A stretch of 64,000 bases of DNA from Rhizocola hellebori (GTDB lineage Bacteria; Actinomycetota; Actinomycetes; Mycobacteriales; Micromonosporaceae), in the NCBI RefSeq assembly GCF_016862955.1, contig NZ_BONY01000037.1, positions 1-64,000 of the forward strand, in the 5' to 3' direction. The notes beneath the pieces are model-generated. The model was given only the letters and a program-made list of their open reading frames with translations. It was not told the DNA's origin and searched no databases. How positions within the stretch are numbered: position 1 is the stretch's first letter; each line of letters begins with the position of its first letter. Of this stretch, positions 14,679-23,547 are shown in pieces. The translations under genes were made by a program, and so were the position numbers.

Positions 14679-17402
14679 ATGGGCGAGGTCAAGCAGATAC
14701 ACGAAACATGCAGCGCCGCGCTCGGCTGGGACAACAACGGCTTCAACGTGCTACCCGCCCGCGACGACGGCTCCAAAGCACCCACCGTCACCTGGACCGA
14801 ATACCAAGCAGCCCGCTACCCACGCGAACGCGTGGCGCGCGTGACGACCGGTTTTGGGCTGCTCTGCGGCGCCATCTCCGGCCAACTGGAGATGCTCGAG
14901 CTCGAAGGGCGAGCAGTCGCCGAAGGCTACTGGCCCACCATCACCCAACTCGCCGCCTCCCAACCCGACGCTGCCGCCGCATGGGCGGCAATCACGGCCG
15001 GCCCAGGCGCCTACCTCGAGCAAACACCCTCCGGCGGGGTACACATCCTCTACCGGCTCGCTGACGGCCCAGTACCCGGCTCGACCAAGCTCGCCTCACG
15101 ACCCGCACGCCAAGACGAGCTCACCGACCAAGAACGCGAAGTTCTGCAACGTAAACCGGACAAGGTCTTCCCCCGCGTGCTCGTCGAAACCCGCGGCGAA
15201 GGTGGCTTCGTAGTCGTCGCGCCCTCGCACGGGTCCACTCACAAGACCGGCCAGCCCTGGCAGATCATCCTTGGCCAGCCGGGCGTGGTGCCCACCATCA
15301 CCATTGCTCAACGCGACGCCCTACATGGGCTGCTGCGCACCTTGGACCGAATGCCTACCGCGGTGGCCACACCGACCCTGGCGAGCCCGGCAGCGCCAAC
15401 TATGGCGGGCGGCGCGGTGCGGCCGGGGGACGACTACAACGCGCGGGCAACATGGGAAGAAATCCTGGAGCCGCACGGCTGGCGCCAGCACTACCGCCGC
15501 GACGACGGCATCACCTACTGGACCCGCCCAGGCAAAACCGATGGCATCTCCGCCTCCACCAACGCCACCGGAAGCGACACCCTCCACGTGTTCACGTCGT
15601 CCACAGAGTTCGATGCCGACTCATGGCATGACAAGCTCGGCGCCCACGCGGTACTCAACCACCGCGGCGACATCGCGGCGGCTGTGCGCGAGCTCGCCGG
15701 CCGCGGCTATGGCGACCCAATCGACCACGCCAAAGCCGCAGCCGAGGACATCACGGCGATTTTGGGTCGCCCCGACTGGCACACCCCACGCCCGCCAATC
15801 CGGTCAAAACCTGAACTGTTGACGGCGCCTACCGGAAAGGACCTGTCGGCTGGCCGGCCGAAGCTGGAGATCCTCTCCGCGGCGGAAATGGCCGACTGGC
15901 TGCAAGACCACCTCGGTCGCGGGCAACTCGCCGGCATGCTCGCCCGCCGCGGCGACGTCGTCTACACCCCACGGCAAGGCGAAGAGGGCTACATCGCACC
16001 CTCCAGCGGCGACGACGGGCCAAGCCAAATCCGCACCGTCACCACCTCGACGCTGCGCTCACGCATCCAATACCGCTACGAATGCGTCAAGTTCGATCCC
16101 ACGGTCAAGCGGTGGAAACCCGCCACATTCCCGACCGACGCCGCGGCGCTCGCCCTTGGTGCGCCCGACGAGATGCGACACCTCCGGCCGCTGCACGGCG
16201 TCACCCACGTGCCTCTCATCCGCGAAGACGGCACGCTACTCGATGTCCCGGGCTATGACGAAAACACCCGCCTGTTGTACCTACCCGACAACGATCTGGC
16301 CATCCCCGGCCCGATGCCCCTCGCTGACGCCGTCGCGCTGGTCCGTCAACCTCTCGCTGACTTCCGCTGGTCCGGCAAACACGACGAAGCCAACATGATC
16401 GGGCTCATGCTCACCCCGCTACTGCGGCTGCTCACACCACCCCCGTACAAGCTGGCCGCAATCACCGCCCACCAACCCGGATCCGGCAAAAGCCTGCTCG
16501 CCAGCCTCCTACGAATCCTCCACGGCGGTGTGTTCCGAGCCGAGGTCCCCGAAGACGAACCCGAATGGCGCAAACAGATCACCTCCATCCTGGACGTCAC
16601 CACCGGGCCGGTGGTCCAGCTCGACAACGTCAGCGGCGTGCTGCGCTCGAGCACCCTTTCCGGCCTGCTCACCACCTCACGCTGGGACGATCGCCGTCTG
16701 GGCGGCAACACGATGGTGACCGCGGTCAACGACCGGCTATGGACCATCACCGGGAACAACGTCGCGCTCGGTGGTGACCTCCTGCGGCGTACGGTCTGGG
16801 TCACCATCGATCCGGGCATCCCCGACCCCCATTTGCGACACGACTTCACCATTCCCGACCTCACCTACTGGACCGCCCGCCACCGCGGCCCGCTCATCCG
16901 GGCCCTGCTCACCCTCGTGCAGGCGTGGATCGTCGAGGGCCGGCCCACCGAGCCGGCGCGGGCCGACTCCTACGGCCGATGGATATCCGTAGTGCGCGCC
17001 ATCCTGGCCGTCGCCGGAATACCGGGCGTATTCGACCACGAAGAATCGGCCCAGCAAACAGCAGGCGAAGACGATCAGGAATGGTCCGAATTCCTCACCG
17101 CAATACACGCCGTGTTCGGCGAATCGCATTGGACGGTGGCCAAACTGCTCGACCACGTGAATGGGCCAGGCAAACGCACGTCGCTGCTCGACGACATGGT
17201 TAATCCGTGCATCCCTCTCGACGCGCTGCCCGCGGCATTGGTTGATCGGATCACCCGGACCGGCACGGTTGGCGCGGTGGCCAAGTCGCTCGGGCGTTGG
17301 CTGGCCAACCGGATGGGCCGTTGGGCGGACGGTAGGTGCGTGCGGGTCGCTGGTGACGTTCGTGGTGTCAAGGAATGGCGGTTGGAGGTGTGGCAAGCAT
17401 GA
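14679..17402 (+). CDS. Bifunctional primase-polymerase / helicase
   Basis: 907 residues from ATG 14679 (preceded by ggggaaatc). The N-terminal 200 residues resemble the Prim-Pol domain: LLCGAISGQLEMLELEG gives the catalytic acidic motif region and GGVHILYRL the following strand. A middle segment of about 200 residues leads to an SF3/DnaB-like ATPase with Walker A HQPGSGKSLL near residue 598, a Walker B-like VVQLDNVS near 650, and sensor N in TITGNNVAL. Such fusions start phage or plasmid replication at an origin. The gene ends the main early operon. A 27-bp inverted repeat lies directly behind it. Confidence 0.8.
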   Translation: MGEVKQIHETCSAALGWDNNGFNVLPARDDGSKAPTVTWTEYQAARYPRERVARVTTGFGLLCGAISGQLEMLELEGRAVAEGYWPTITQLAASQPDAAAAWAAITAGPGAYLEQTPSGGVHILYRLADGPVPGSTKLASRPARQDELTDQEREVLQRKPDKVFPRVLVETRGEGGFVVVAPSHGSTHKTGQPWQIILGQPGVVPTITIAQRDALHGLLRTLDRMPTAVATPTLASPAAPTMAGGAVRPGDDYNARATWEEILEPHGWRQHYRRDDGITYWTRPGKTDGISASTNATGSDTLHVFTSSTEFDADSWHDKLGAHAVLNHRGDIAAAVRELAGRGYGDPIDHAKAAAEDITAILGRPDWHTPRPPIRSKPELLTAPTGKDLSAGRPKLEILSAAEMADWLQDHLGRGQLAGMLARRGDVVYTPRQGEEGYIAPSSGDDGPSQIRTVTTSTLRSRIQYRYECVKFDPTVKRWKPATFPTDAAALALGAPDEMRHLRPLHGVTHVPLIREDGTLLDVPGYDENTRLLYLPDNDLAIPGPMPLADAVALVRQPLADFRWSGKHDEANMIGLMLTPLLRLLTPPPYKLAAITAHQPGSGKSLLASLLRILHGGVFRAEVPEDEPEWRKQITSILDVTTGPVVQLDNVSGVLRSSTLSGLLTTSRWDDRRLGGNTMVTAVNDRLWTITGNNVALGGDLLRRTVWVTIDPGIPDPHLRHDFTIPDLTYWTARHRGPLIRALLTLVQAWIVEGRPTEPARADSYGRWISVVRAILAVAGIPGVFDHEESAQQTAGEDDQEWSEFLTAIHAVFGESHWTVAKLLDHVNGPGKRTSLLDDMVNPCIPLDALPAALVDRITRTGTVGAVAKSLGRWLANRMGRWADGRCVRVAGDVRGVKEWRLEVWQA

Positions 17403-17560
17403 TCAAGTGTGGGTTTGCGGCTTTAGAGGGTTTAAAAACACCCAACACGCGAGAATTCAGCAAGATCATCATAGGTGATCTAGGGGAGTGGGGCCAGACC
17501 GTCCGAAATAAACCCTCCAAAGCCGCAAACCCACAAGATCCTCACCGGACCACACCATGA
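17399..17560 (+). CDS. Possible 53-residue protein across an inverted repeat
   Basis: ATG 17399 overlaps the primase stop and the TGA overlaps the next start, the pattern of real genes in this operon. The product begins MIKCGFAALEGLKTPNTREF. The two ends of the frame are, however, encoded by the arms of a long inverted repeat, so the protein may be incidental to a DNA or RNA structure. Confidence 0.35.
   Translation: MIKCGFAALEGLKTPNTREFSKIIIGDLGEWGQTVRNKPSKAANPQDPHRTTP
17408..17535. repeat. 27-bp inverted repeat with 74-bp spacer
   Basis: The arms are 17408-17434 and 17509-17535: TGTGGGTTTGCGGCTTTA... faces its complement with one A-C mismatch at 17425/17518. GATC flanks both arms (17401-17404 and 17537-17540). 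The spacer holds a second small hairpin, GATCA/TGATC at 17464-17480. It lies immediately after the primase-helicase gene, where phage origins or antisense RNAs are often found. Confidence 0.8.
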
Positions 17561-17880
17561 GACAACACCTCATCTCCACCCGCGCCACCCAACGCCAATG
17601 CCCCACCTGCCGAACACCCACCCTCCACGCCCTCGTAGACGGCCTCTCCGTCACCGTTGACGCTGCCCCCCTCGCCGGCCAAGCCAACGAGCTCGACGCC
17701 CTCCTGCGCAACCTGAGCACCTACACGTTGACCATCATCCGCAAAGAACTAATTCACCGCACCGCACCAATAATCCGAAGACCACGCCAAATCCCCGGAA
17801 CAATCCACGCCCAACACGCATGCCCAATACGCCAGCCCGCCGGCACGCAATTGGAATTGCCATTCATGGAATCGACGTGA
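17557..17880 (+). CDS. Hypothetical protein with CxxC motif
   Basis: 107 residues. CPTCRTPTLHALVDG near the N-terminus and HACPI near the C-terminus suggest a small zinc site. The start overlaps the preceding frame. No family known. Confidence 0.5.
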   Translation: MRQHLISTRATQRQCPTCRTPTLHALVDGLSVTVDAAPLAGQANELDALLRNLSTYTLTIIRKELIHRTAPIIRRPRQIPGTIHAQHACPIRQPAGTQLELPFMEST

Positions 17881-17888
17881 GGTAGCCG

Positions 17889-18188
17889 ATGGGCACCCAC
17901 AGAGCGCCACGCGGCACCACCACACAGCGCGGCTACGGCGTGAACCACGTAGAGCTACGTGAGCAGTGGCGTCCCCACGTCGAGGCCGGGCGGGTGTCCT
18001 GTGCGCGCTGCAAGCTACCGATCAAACCAGGCGAGCCTTGGGACCTAGGGCACGACGACCACGACCGCACAAAATACCGCGGGCCTGAACACGCGGAATG
18101 CAATCGCGGCGCATCCAAACGGGTAACAGACGCGATCACCCCTGCAATAGACCCGCCAGCCACGCTCGATCCCAAGTGGGACGAGTAG
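17889..18188 (+). CDS. Small HNH-type nuclease
   Basis: 99 residues. CARCKLPIKPGEPWDLGHDD supplies the zinc cysteines and the catalytic-type His-Asp block; GPEHAECNRGAS supplies the N and second H of the HNH motif. The initial GTTTQRGYGVNH stretch is usual in phage HNH proteins. HNH endonucleases near terminase genes often take part in DNA packaging; here the terminase pair lies 1.2 kb away on the other strand. Confidence 0.75.
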   Translation: MGTHRAPRGTTTQRGYGVNHVELREQWRPHVEAGRVSCARCKLPIKPGEPWDLGHDDHDRTKYRGPEHAECNRGASKRVTDAITPAIDPPATLDPKWDE

Positions 18189-18208
18189 CGAGAGATAGGG
18201 GAATACGC

Positions 18209-18445
18209 ATGAGTAGCGTCAAATTCGCTCAGGTCCAGGAAGCGCTTCGGGCCATGGGTATTGAAAAGCACGAGGAGGTCATGAGTGTTGTCTGGGAACC
18301 CCACACAATCACCGTGACGCGGAAGGCTCTACGCGACGGCAAGACCTACCTTGACGAATCGGGCGACTTTGCGACGACAACCGATGTGTTCAAGGTCGAC
18401 TACACCAACGGCAATCAAACCGCATCAGGGAGAATGGCAGCATGA
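18209..18445 (+). CDS. Hypothetical phage protein
   Basis: 78 residues from ATG 18209. The sequence reads as a short alpha/beta protein (KFAQVQEALRAMG...VVWEPHTITVTRKAL). It overlaps the next gene by 4 bp. No function can be assigned. Confidence 0.5.
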   Translation: MSSVKFAQVQEALRAMGIEKHEEVMSVVWEPHTITVTRKALRDGKTYLDESGDFATTTDVFKVDYTNGNQTASGRMAA

Positions 18446-18612
18446 GCAAACACACCTACGGCTTTCCGGGCGACACCGACCACACCGAGGCCACCGAGAG
18501 CGCGGTCAGCCAAGCGCGTAGAGACGGTTTCCTCAAGGATGGTGAGGCCTACACGACTGAGATCGCGGAGCACCTCGTGGTCGTTGTCAAGGTCGAGGAT
18601 TCTGAAGAGTAA
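18442..18612 (+). CDS. Small hypothetical phage protein
   Basis: 56 residues from ATG 18442 (MSKHTYGFPGDTDHTEATES), ending LVVVVKVEDSEE. It is the last gene before a strong bidirectional terminator and is coupled to the preceding gene. Confidence 0.5.
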   Translation: MSKHTYGFPGDTDHTEATESAVSQARRDGFLKDGEAYTTEIAEHLVVVVKVEDSEE

Positions 18613-18616
18613 TAAG

Positions 18617-18659
18617 CAGAGGGCCTAGCTCACCCACTGGATTTGAGCTAGGCCCTCTG
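18617..18659. terminator. Bidirectional terminator ending the early operon
   Basis: A perfect 16-bp stem, CAGAGGGCCTAGCTCA and its complement at 18644-18659, with an 11-base loop. It separates the rightward early operon from the leftward lipoprotein gene and could serve both. Confidence 0.88.
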
Positions 18660-18672
18660 TCGCTGTCTTGCC

Positions 18673-19104
18673 TTAGGCGACCTTGCCACCCAACAACCTC
18701 GCCAGCGTCTCAGCAGTGTCAGCCTGTTCGACCCGTGCAGCCCAACCCTGCCCGGTCACGTAGCTACCCCCGAACTGCTTAGCCGCTTTAACCCAGTCAT
18801 CGCGCAGCGTGGCGGTATCGAACGCGGCAATGGTTACCTCAACACCCGATAGCGTGCAACGTCCAGTCTCGAATGAATACAGCTGAGTACCGATGATCGT
18901 GCCCTTGCAACCAGCCTTCGCCATCAGGTCAGCGACGTGAAGGCGGGCGACGCTCGGCGATGGGGTAGGGCTGGGTGATGCAGGGTTGGCTGTCGACGTA
19001 TCTGCCGCGTTGGCCGCAGGGGTTTCCGACTGGCATGCAGCCGTGCCGATCAACAGCGCCACGCTCAACAGTGGGACGATAGTTGACCTAGGTGTGAATG
19101 TCAT
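18673..19104 (-). CDS. Prophage-encoded lipoprotein (moron candidate)
   Basis: From ATG 19104 the 143-residue product has a signal peptide VPLLSVALLIGTAAC with Cys as lipobox cysteine. A Ser/Pro/Thr linker follows, then a domain of about 95 residues with two cysteines (AGCKGT, GRCTLSG), which could form a disulphide. It is transcribed against the neighbouring early genes and has its own terminator, the usual setting of a moron expressed in the lysogen. Superinfection exclusion or host-surface change would be the expected classes; neither is shown. The open frame upstream of 19104 is not used. Confidence 0.75.
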   Translation of the reverse strand: MTFTPRSTIVPLLSVALLIGTAACQSETPAANAADTSTANPASPSPTPSPSVARLHVADLMAKAGCKGTIIGTQLYSFETGRCTLSGVEVTIAAFDTATLRDDWVKAAKQFGGSYVTGQGWAARVEQADTAETLARLLGGKVA

Positions 19105-19430
19105 AGACCCACGTTCGCACACCAAGGCGATTGGACAACCAGCCCCCACGGTTTCGTACGACCGGAGGATTGCGCCACGAAAACCCTTGCGCTGCAACGG
19201 ATTCCAGCATTGAGAAAGCGTTGCAGCGCAACAGAATTCGGCGGCTCGATCAGAAAAGTTCAACCGATTGGGGCCCCCGGAAAACCCGCTGCCGTCTTTT
19301 TTTGTGTGCGCCGATGTATCGATCAAAAAAGATGGAACATTATCGAATTATTGTAATCCCTTATATAATCCCAAATTATCCGGAAAGTTCTATTGTCTTC
19401 AATTTGGGGATCCGTTGTGCTACAACGGTT
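19105..19430. other. AT-rich intergenic region with two dyads
   Basis: No gene is seen in these 326 bp. TTGCGCTGCAACG (19187-19199) faces its exact complement at 19219-19231, a possible operator for the lipoprotein promoter. The stretch 19290-19400 is unusually AT-rich for the window. CCGTTGT-gct-ACAACGG at 19412-19428 is a small hairpin just behind the leftward terminase gene. Confidence 0.6.
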
Positions 19431-20999
19431 TCAGGTCACGTGCAACGGCGGCGGCGGTGGGGGCAGGATCCGAGCCTCGTGCACGGCGCCGGCCATACTG
19501 TAGAGCGCATCGACGTGACCCGCTCCCTTGCGCGCGAACACCCACGCGTCACCGCGCGACAGCTGCACCGCGTTGCCCACGTGGGCGAGCCCGAGCGCGT
19601 GACCGTCGTGGCGCAGCTCATCGGACTCAACCTGCTCAGAGAAACCCATACACACCGCGGTGGCCTCGCTGGTGATCTCGCTCAGCTTGACCCGCGGAGG
19701 CGGCCAGCGCACCGGCTTACCCTGCGCGTTGACCGGCTTGACCTTTGGCCGGACGAGCTCCGCTGCAAGGGCTGCGGCGGGTCCGCCCGGCAGCCAGGCC
19801 AGCACGCGGGGGCGCAGCTTGGCTACGACTGAGGGAAGGTCGCGGCGTGCGTCTTTGGTCGAGTCCCACGCTTGGATGATCTCGACCTTGACGAGTCCGT
19901 CGATGAGCGCGGCGCCGGCGAGCGTGACGTGCTTACCGTCGATCGACACGTCGAAGCAGAGGGCGAGCTTGTCGCGGTGCGCCGCCAGGTCGACGAGCTC
20001 GCGACCTTCCTGCGGTCCCCGGTCCTTCCACATGTCTATGTCGATGGCAGCTTTGAGGAGCTCGACCGCCTGGCACATGTATTCGATCTTGAAGTGGTCG
20101 AGGTCTTCACCGCCGGCGTTCTCTGCAGTCATCGCCATGCCGAGCAAAGCCTCAGGGTCGATGCGGTTACCCAAGTCGGGGTTGGCCATCGCGAGGGCTG
20201 CGAGGTCGGTTGGCCGTGCGCCTTCGGGGGCGGAGTACTCGATCAGCCCAACGCGGCGATCGCCCTGCCCGGTGTGAATGTAGTTGAGCGCCGATTCGCG
20301 TATTGACTTGAGCACCACAGCCTTGCGGTCACCTTGGTTGGAGATCATGACGAGTTGTGCGTCCTTGACCGCGTTCATCGCGCCTTCCACGGCGCTCAAC
20401 GTGTCGCGGTTGGTGTGCTCGCGCAGTTCGTCCAGCAAGCCTCTATGCACGGTGGGGCCACGCCCGGCACGCCCGTTCGGTGCCTTAAATCGGTAGTGGG
20501 CGTCGTGGACGTTCCAGAAGTCTTCCTCACCGATCTGCAGCTTTTGATGCACGGCCGGCAGCTCTTCGCGTAACCATTTGATGGCGTTGGCCATCTTGAT
20601 GGTCGCCAGCCAGCTCAGCTTTGCTTCGCCGCGGTCGGTGTGCGTGGCGATGGTGAGCGGAGCTTTCTGGACGAACATCCAGAACAGGATGAGTACCCGC
20701 GTCCACACGGTCTTACCGTTCTGGCGGGCCACGATCACGAGCAGCTGACGGAACCGCGGGCGCCCGTCAGGTAACAGCTCGCCGGCGTGTATGGACAAGA
20801 ACTGTTGCCACGGGTCGAAAGGCCACCCGATGATTTCCGCGAATTCGATCAGCAGATAGCCGTAGGAAGTCTCTCGCGTGAGCGCGCAGCCGCACGGACA
20901 ACCCCCGGGCGGGCCGGTGATGAGCGGGGGTGTGTAGATCCGAGGTAGGACGCTTCCCCGGATCTCCGCGCCGGGCTCAGCTAGCGCGGTTGCGTTCAC
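19431..20999 (-). CDS. Terminase large subunit
   Basis: 522 residues. The ATPase has a Walker A variant VIVARQNGKTVW (90-98) and a Walker B HRGLLDELREH with Asp190/Glu191. The C-terminal nuclease begins around LALCFDVSIDGKH, with an acidic residue as in RNase H-like terminase nucleases. It drives DNA into proheads and cuts it. An N-terminal GGCPCGCAL cysteine cluster is odd but seen in actinophage proteins. It is encoded on the minus strand, opposite to the portal and all other head genes. Confidence 0.9.
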   Translation of the reverse strand: MNATALAEPGAEIRGSVLPRIYTPPLITGPPGGCPCGCALTRETSYGYLLIEFAEIIGWPFDPWQQFLSIHAGELLPDGRPRFRQLLVIVARQNGKTVWTRVLILFWMFVQKAPLTIATHTDRGEAKLSWLATIKMANAIKWLREELPAVHQKLQIGEEDFWNVHDAHYRFKAPNGRAGRGPTVHRGLLDELREHTNRDTLSAVEGAMNAVKDAQLVMISNQGDRKAVVLKSIRESALNYIHTGQGDRRVGLIEYSAPEGARPTDLAALAMANPDLGNRIDPEALLGMAMTAENAGGEDLDHFKIEYMCQAVELLKAAIDIDMWKDRGPQEGRELVDLAAHRDKLALCFDVSIDGKHVTLAGAALIDGLVKVEIIQAWDSTKDARRDLPSVVAKLRPRVLAWLPGGPAAALAAELVRPKVKPVNAQGKPVRWPPPRVKLSEITSEATAVCMGFSEQVESDELRHDGHALGLAHVGNAVQLSRGDAWVFARKGAGHVDALYSMAGAVHEARILPPPPPPLHVT

Positions 21000-21411
21000 G
21001 GCGGGCCTTGAGCTCGTCCTGCTCTTGACGTAGGGCGCCTAGCGGGTTGGCTGGCTGGGCGTCGCCACCTGGCAGTTTGTCTTTGAGCGCGGATCGAGCC
21101 TTGGGTGTGAGCAGCAGCGCATCGAGGGAGGCGAGCAGTTTCGGACCGAGCTCGCCGGCGACGCTCACCGCCGAGAGCGCCGCGTTGACCTTGTCGAGCG
21201 CACCGAGCATCTTGTCCATTTCGGGGTGTGCGACACAGGCCCTACGTAGGTTCTGCATTGCCCGATCCAGCGGGAGCCGTACGTGGGTCGCCTCATCGAT
21301 GCGCGCGGCGTAGACCAAGGCGAGCTCTGCCGCCGGCGTGCCTGCCGTCTCGTCGTCCAGCGCCTTGCGGACCGCCAGGGACAACCCGCTTCGCCTTGTT
21401 TGGGCCGCCAC
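20977..21411 (-). CDS. Probable terminase small subunit
   Basis: 144 residues, overlapping the large subunit start by 23 bp in the same direction. It is helical, with a basic N-terminus and an ERNRAS-type basic end. Position, size and orientation suggest the DNA-recognition subunit, but no HTH motif is obvious. The start is ATG 21411; a 61-bp gap to the divergent portal holds both promoters and possibly the packaging site. Confidence 0.6.
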   Translation of the reverse strand: MAAQTRRSGLSLAVRKALDDETAGTPAAELALVYAARIDEATHVRLPLDRAMQNLRRACVAHPEMDKMLGALDKVNAALSAVSVAGELGPKLLASLDALLLTPKARSALKDKLPGGDAQPANPLGALRQEQDELKARRERNRAS

Positions 21412-21472
21412 GCCATCACCTCACGTTTGTTGGAAAATGTTGAAGTTTGTTTGATTATGTTAGATTGCGCGT
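21412..21472. promoter_or_regulatory. Divergent promoter region between terminase and portal
   Basis: This short AT-richer gap contains TTGAAG (21441-21446) and TATGTTAGATT 11-12 bases later, possible rightward elements at imperfect spacing. The portal begins GTG at 21473 with little room for a leader. No long inverted repeat is seen. A cos or pac site may be here but cannot be recognised by eye. Confidence 0.35.
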
Positions 21473-22780
21473 GTGAGTGCACGCAGTCGCGTGAGAGCGT
21501 TCTTTTCGCGGGCTAGCCGATGGCTGGTTCGCAATGAGGTCGTTCCCGTGACTGACCCGCAATTCATCGAGTGGGTCACCGGAGGCCAGGGCGATTCAGC
21601 CGCACCGCTGACCGAGTCGACGGCCATGACCCTGAGCGCTTTCTACCGCGGCTGCATGGTGATCAGCAGCTCTATCGCCGGCCTGCCCTTGCGCACGCTT
21701 CGCGACGTGGAAGGCTCCCGCACTCGGGTTAGTTCGTTGTTCGACAATCCCGGCGCTTTGGTCGGGCTGCAGCCTTTCAACTGGAAACAGATCCAAGTCC
21801 TTCACTTGATTCTGTGGGGCGACGCGTTCCTGCAGCACATCTACAACCAGGCCGGCGCACTGGTCGCGCTGCGGCCGATCCATCCCGGGTGTGTCAAGGT
21901 CGAGTGGTCGAACAAAGCGGTCGGGGGCAAGCTCTACAGCTTCCGCGGTGAAGACGGCAAGAAGGTCGAGCTCGACGCCACGGGGATGACACAAATCATG
22001 GGTCCGTCGCTTGACGGGCTACGCGGTATGTCGGTGCTGACGCTGGCGCGGATGTCTCTGGGCGGCGCGCTCTCGGCCGAGAAAGCCGCGGGCAAGATGT
22101 GGCGCAACGGCATGATGATCGCCGGCATGGTGTCGCCTGACGAAGACGTCGATCCCGAAGACGCCAAGGCCGATGCGGATGAGCTGAATGCGCAGCTTGG
22201 CGGAGTCGAGAACGCAGGGAAGATCCGCGCGGTTAACCGGCGCCTGAAATTCACGCCGTGGACGATGAAGGCCAGTGACGCGCAATTCCTGGAGTCACGC
22301 CAGTTCGGCATTCAGGAAGTGGCGCGGTGGCTCGGCGTGCCGGCGAACCTGCTGATGGACCCAGGCAGCGTGTCGACGTGGGGCACGGGTGTCGAGATTC
22401 AGAACCGCGGATTGGCTCGGTTCACCTTGACCGCCTACACCATCCCGATGCAGGAAGCCTATACAGCCATCATCAAGGGTGAGCGCTTCACCGAATTCGA
22501 TTTCGCTGGGCTGGAGCGAGGCTCGCCGCAGGAAGAGATCAGCCTGTTGCTTATGCAGGTCAAGGAAGGCGTTCTGTCCAAAGAGGAATATCGGCGCATC
22601 CGCAACATGGGGCCGATGGACCCGACACACACTTTCGTTGGTGGCGCTGCACCCGAGCCGGCCGAGCCGTCACCAGTCGACGCGCTGCGGATCCCGCTGC
22701 AGGCACAGGCGCCAGTCGAGCCGGCCAATCACGCGATGGCGCTAGCCGGCGGTATCGCAGAGACAGGAGCGCTTTCATGA
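21473..22780 (+). CDS. Portal protein, HK97 family
   Basis: 435 residues from GTG 21473. Typical portal features include STAMTLSAFYRGCMVISSSI, the WGDAFLQHIYN region, a LARMSLGGAL stretch and VARWLGVPANLLMDPGS. The portal forms the dodecameric DNA channel at one vertex. It starts the rightward late operon and overlaps the protease gene by 4 bp. Confidence 0.92.
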   Translation: MSARSRVRAFFSRASRWLVRNEVVPVTDPQFIEWVTGGQGDSAAPLTESTAMTLSAFYRGCMVISSSIAGLPLRTLRDVEGSRTRVSSLFDNPGALVGLQPFNWKQIQVLHLILWGDAFLQHIYNQAGALVALRPIHPGCVKVEWSNKAVGGKLYSFRGEDGKKVELDATGMTQIMGPSLDGLRGMSVLTLARMSLGGALSAEKAAGKMWRNGMMIAGMVSPDEDVDPEDAKADADELNAQLGGVENAGKIRAVNRRLKFTPWTMKASDAQFLESRQFGIQEVARWLGVPANLLMDPGSVSTWGTGVEIQNRGLARFTLTAYTIPMQEAYTAIIKGERFTEFDFAGLERGSPQEEISLLLMQVKEGVLSKEEYRRIRNMGPMDPTHTFVGGAAPEPAEPSPVDALRIPLQAQAPVEPANHAMALAGGIAETGALS

Positions 22781-23544
22781 TCGACTTGCGGCGGCTCGGC
22801 GCGCGGTGCGCTCAGGCTCAGGCGTTCGCTGCGCGTGCACGGACCGAGCTGGGAATCCGGGCGGAGGCATCGGCACAGCCTTGGTGGCGGGTGTCCAATG
22901 CGGACGGAGACCGGGCGAAGGTCTATATATACGATCTCATCCATCCTTGGTTCGGCCTCAATGCGCTGGACTTCGCGCAGGACCTTGACGCGATCAGCGC
23001 GAGCAACATCGATCTGCACATCAACTCGCCCGGTGGGGACGTGTGGGACGCCTACGCCATGTTTGCCGCGCTCAAGGCGCATCCGGCCAAAGTCACCGCG
23101 CACGTCGATGGAATCGCCGCGTCAGCCGCAAGCTTCATCGCGATGTCGGCCGAAGAGGTGCTGATCGGCAAGCCTTCGCGAATGATGATCCACGATGCCG
23201 CGGGCCTCTCCTACGGCGATCCTGCGGAGACGCGCCTGTTCGCTGACCTGCTCGACGAGATCTCGGCCGACGTGGCACAGATCTACGCGGACAAGGCCGG
23301 CGGAAAGGCTGCCAAGTGGCGCGAGGCGATGCAGGCCAACGGTTCCTTTGGTACCTGGTACTCCAGCGCGCAAGCGGTTAAGGCCGGCCTTGCCGACCGG
23401 ATAGACGACGGGACCACGGCTGCGACCGAGCCCGAAGAAGAGGAAGCGCCCGAAGAGGGTAGCCCCGAAAAGGAAACAGCCGGCGTCGAGGATGCCCGGT
23501 CACAACTCGTCCGGGCAGGCGCTCGGCTATTCCCGAAGAGGTGA
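22777..23544 (+). CDS. ClpP-like prohead maturation protease
   Basis: 255 residues. The ClpP fold is shown by LHINSPGGDVWDAYAM (85-94 region), nucleophile Ser116 in GIAASAAS and catalytic His139 in MMIHDAAG. The C-terminal 45 residues are acidic and disordered. It trims the capsid scaffold domain during maturation; its place between portal and capsid is standard. Confidence 0.92.
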   Translation: MIDLRRLGARCAQAQAFAARARTELGIRAEASAQPWWRVSNADGDRAKVYIYDLIHPWFGLNALDFAQDLDAISASNIDLHINSPGGDVWDAYAMFAALKAHPAKVTAHVDGIAASAASFIAMSAEEVLIGKPSRMMIHDAAGLSYGDPAETRLFADLLDEISADVAQIYADKAGGKAAKWREAMQANGSFGTWYSSAQAVKAGLADRIDDGTTAATEPEEEEAPEEGSPEKETAGVEDARSQLVRAGARLFPKR

Positions 23545-23547
23545 GAA

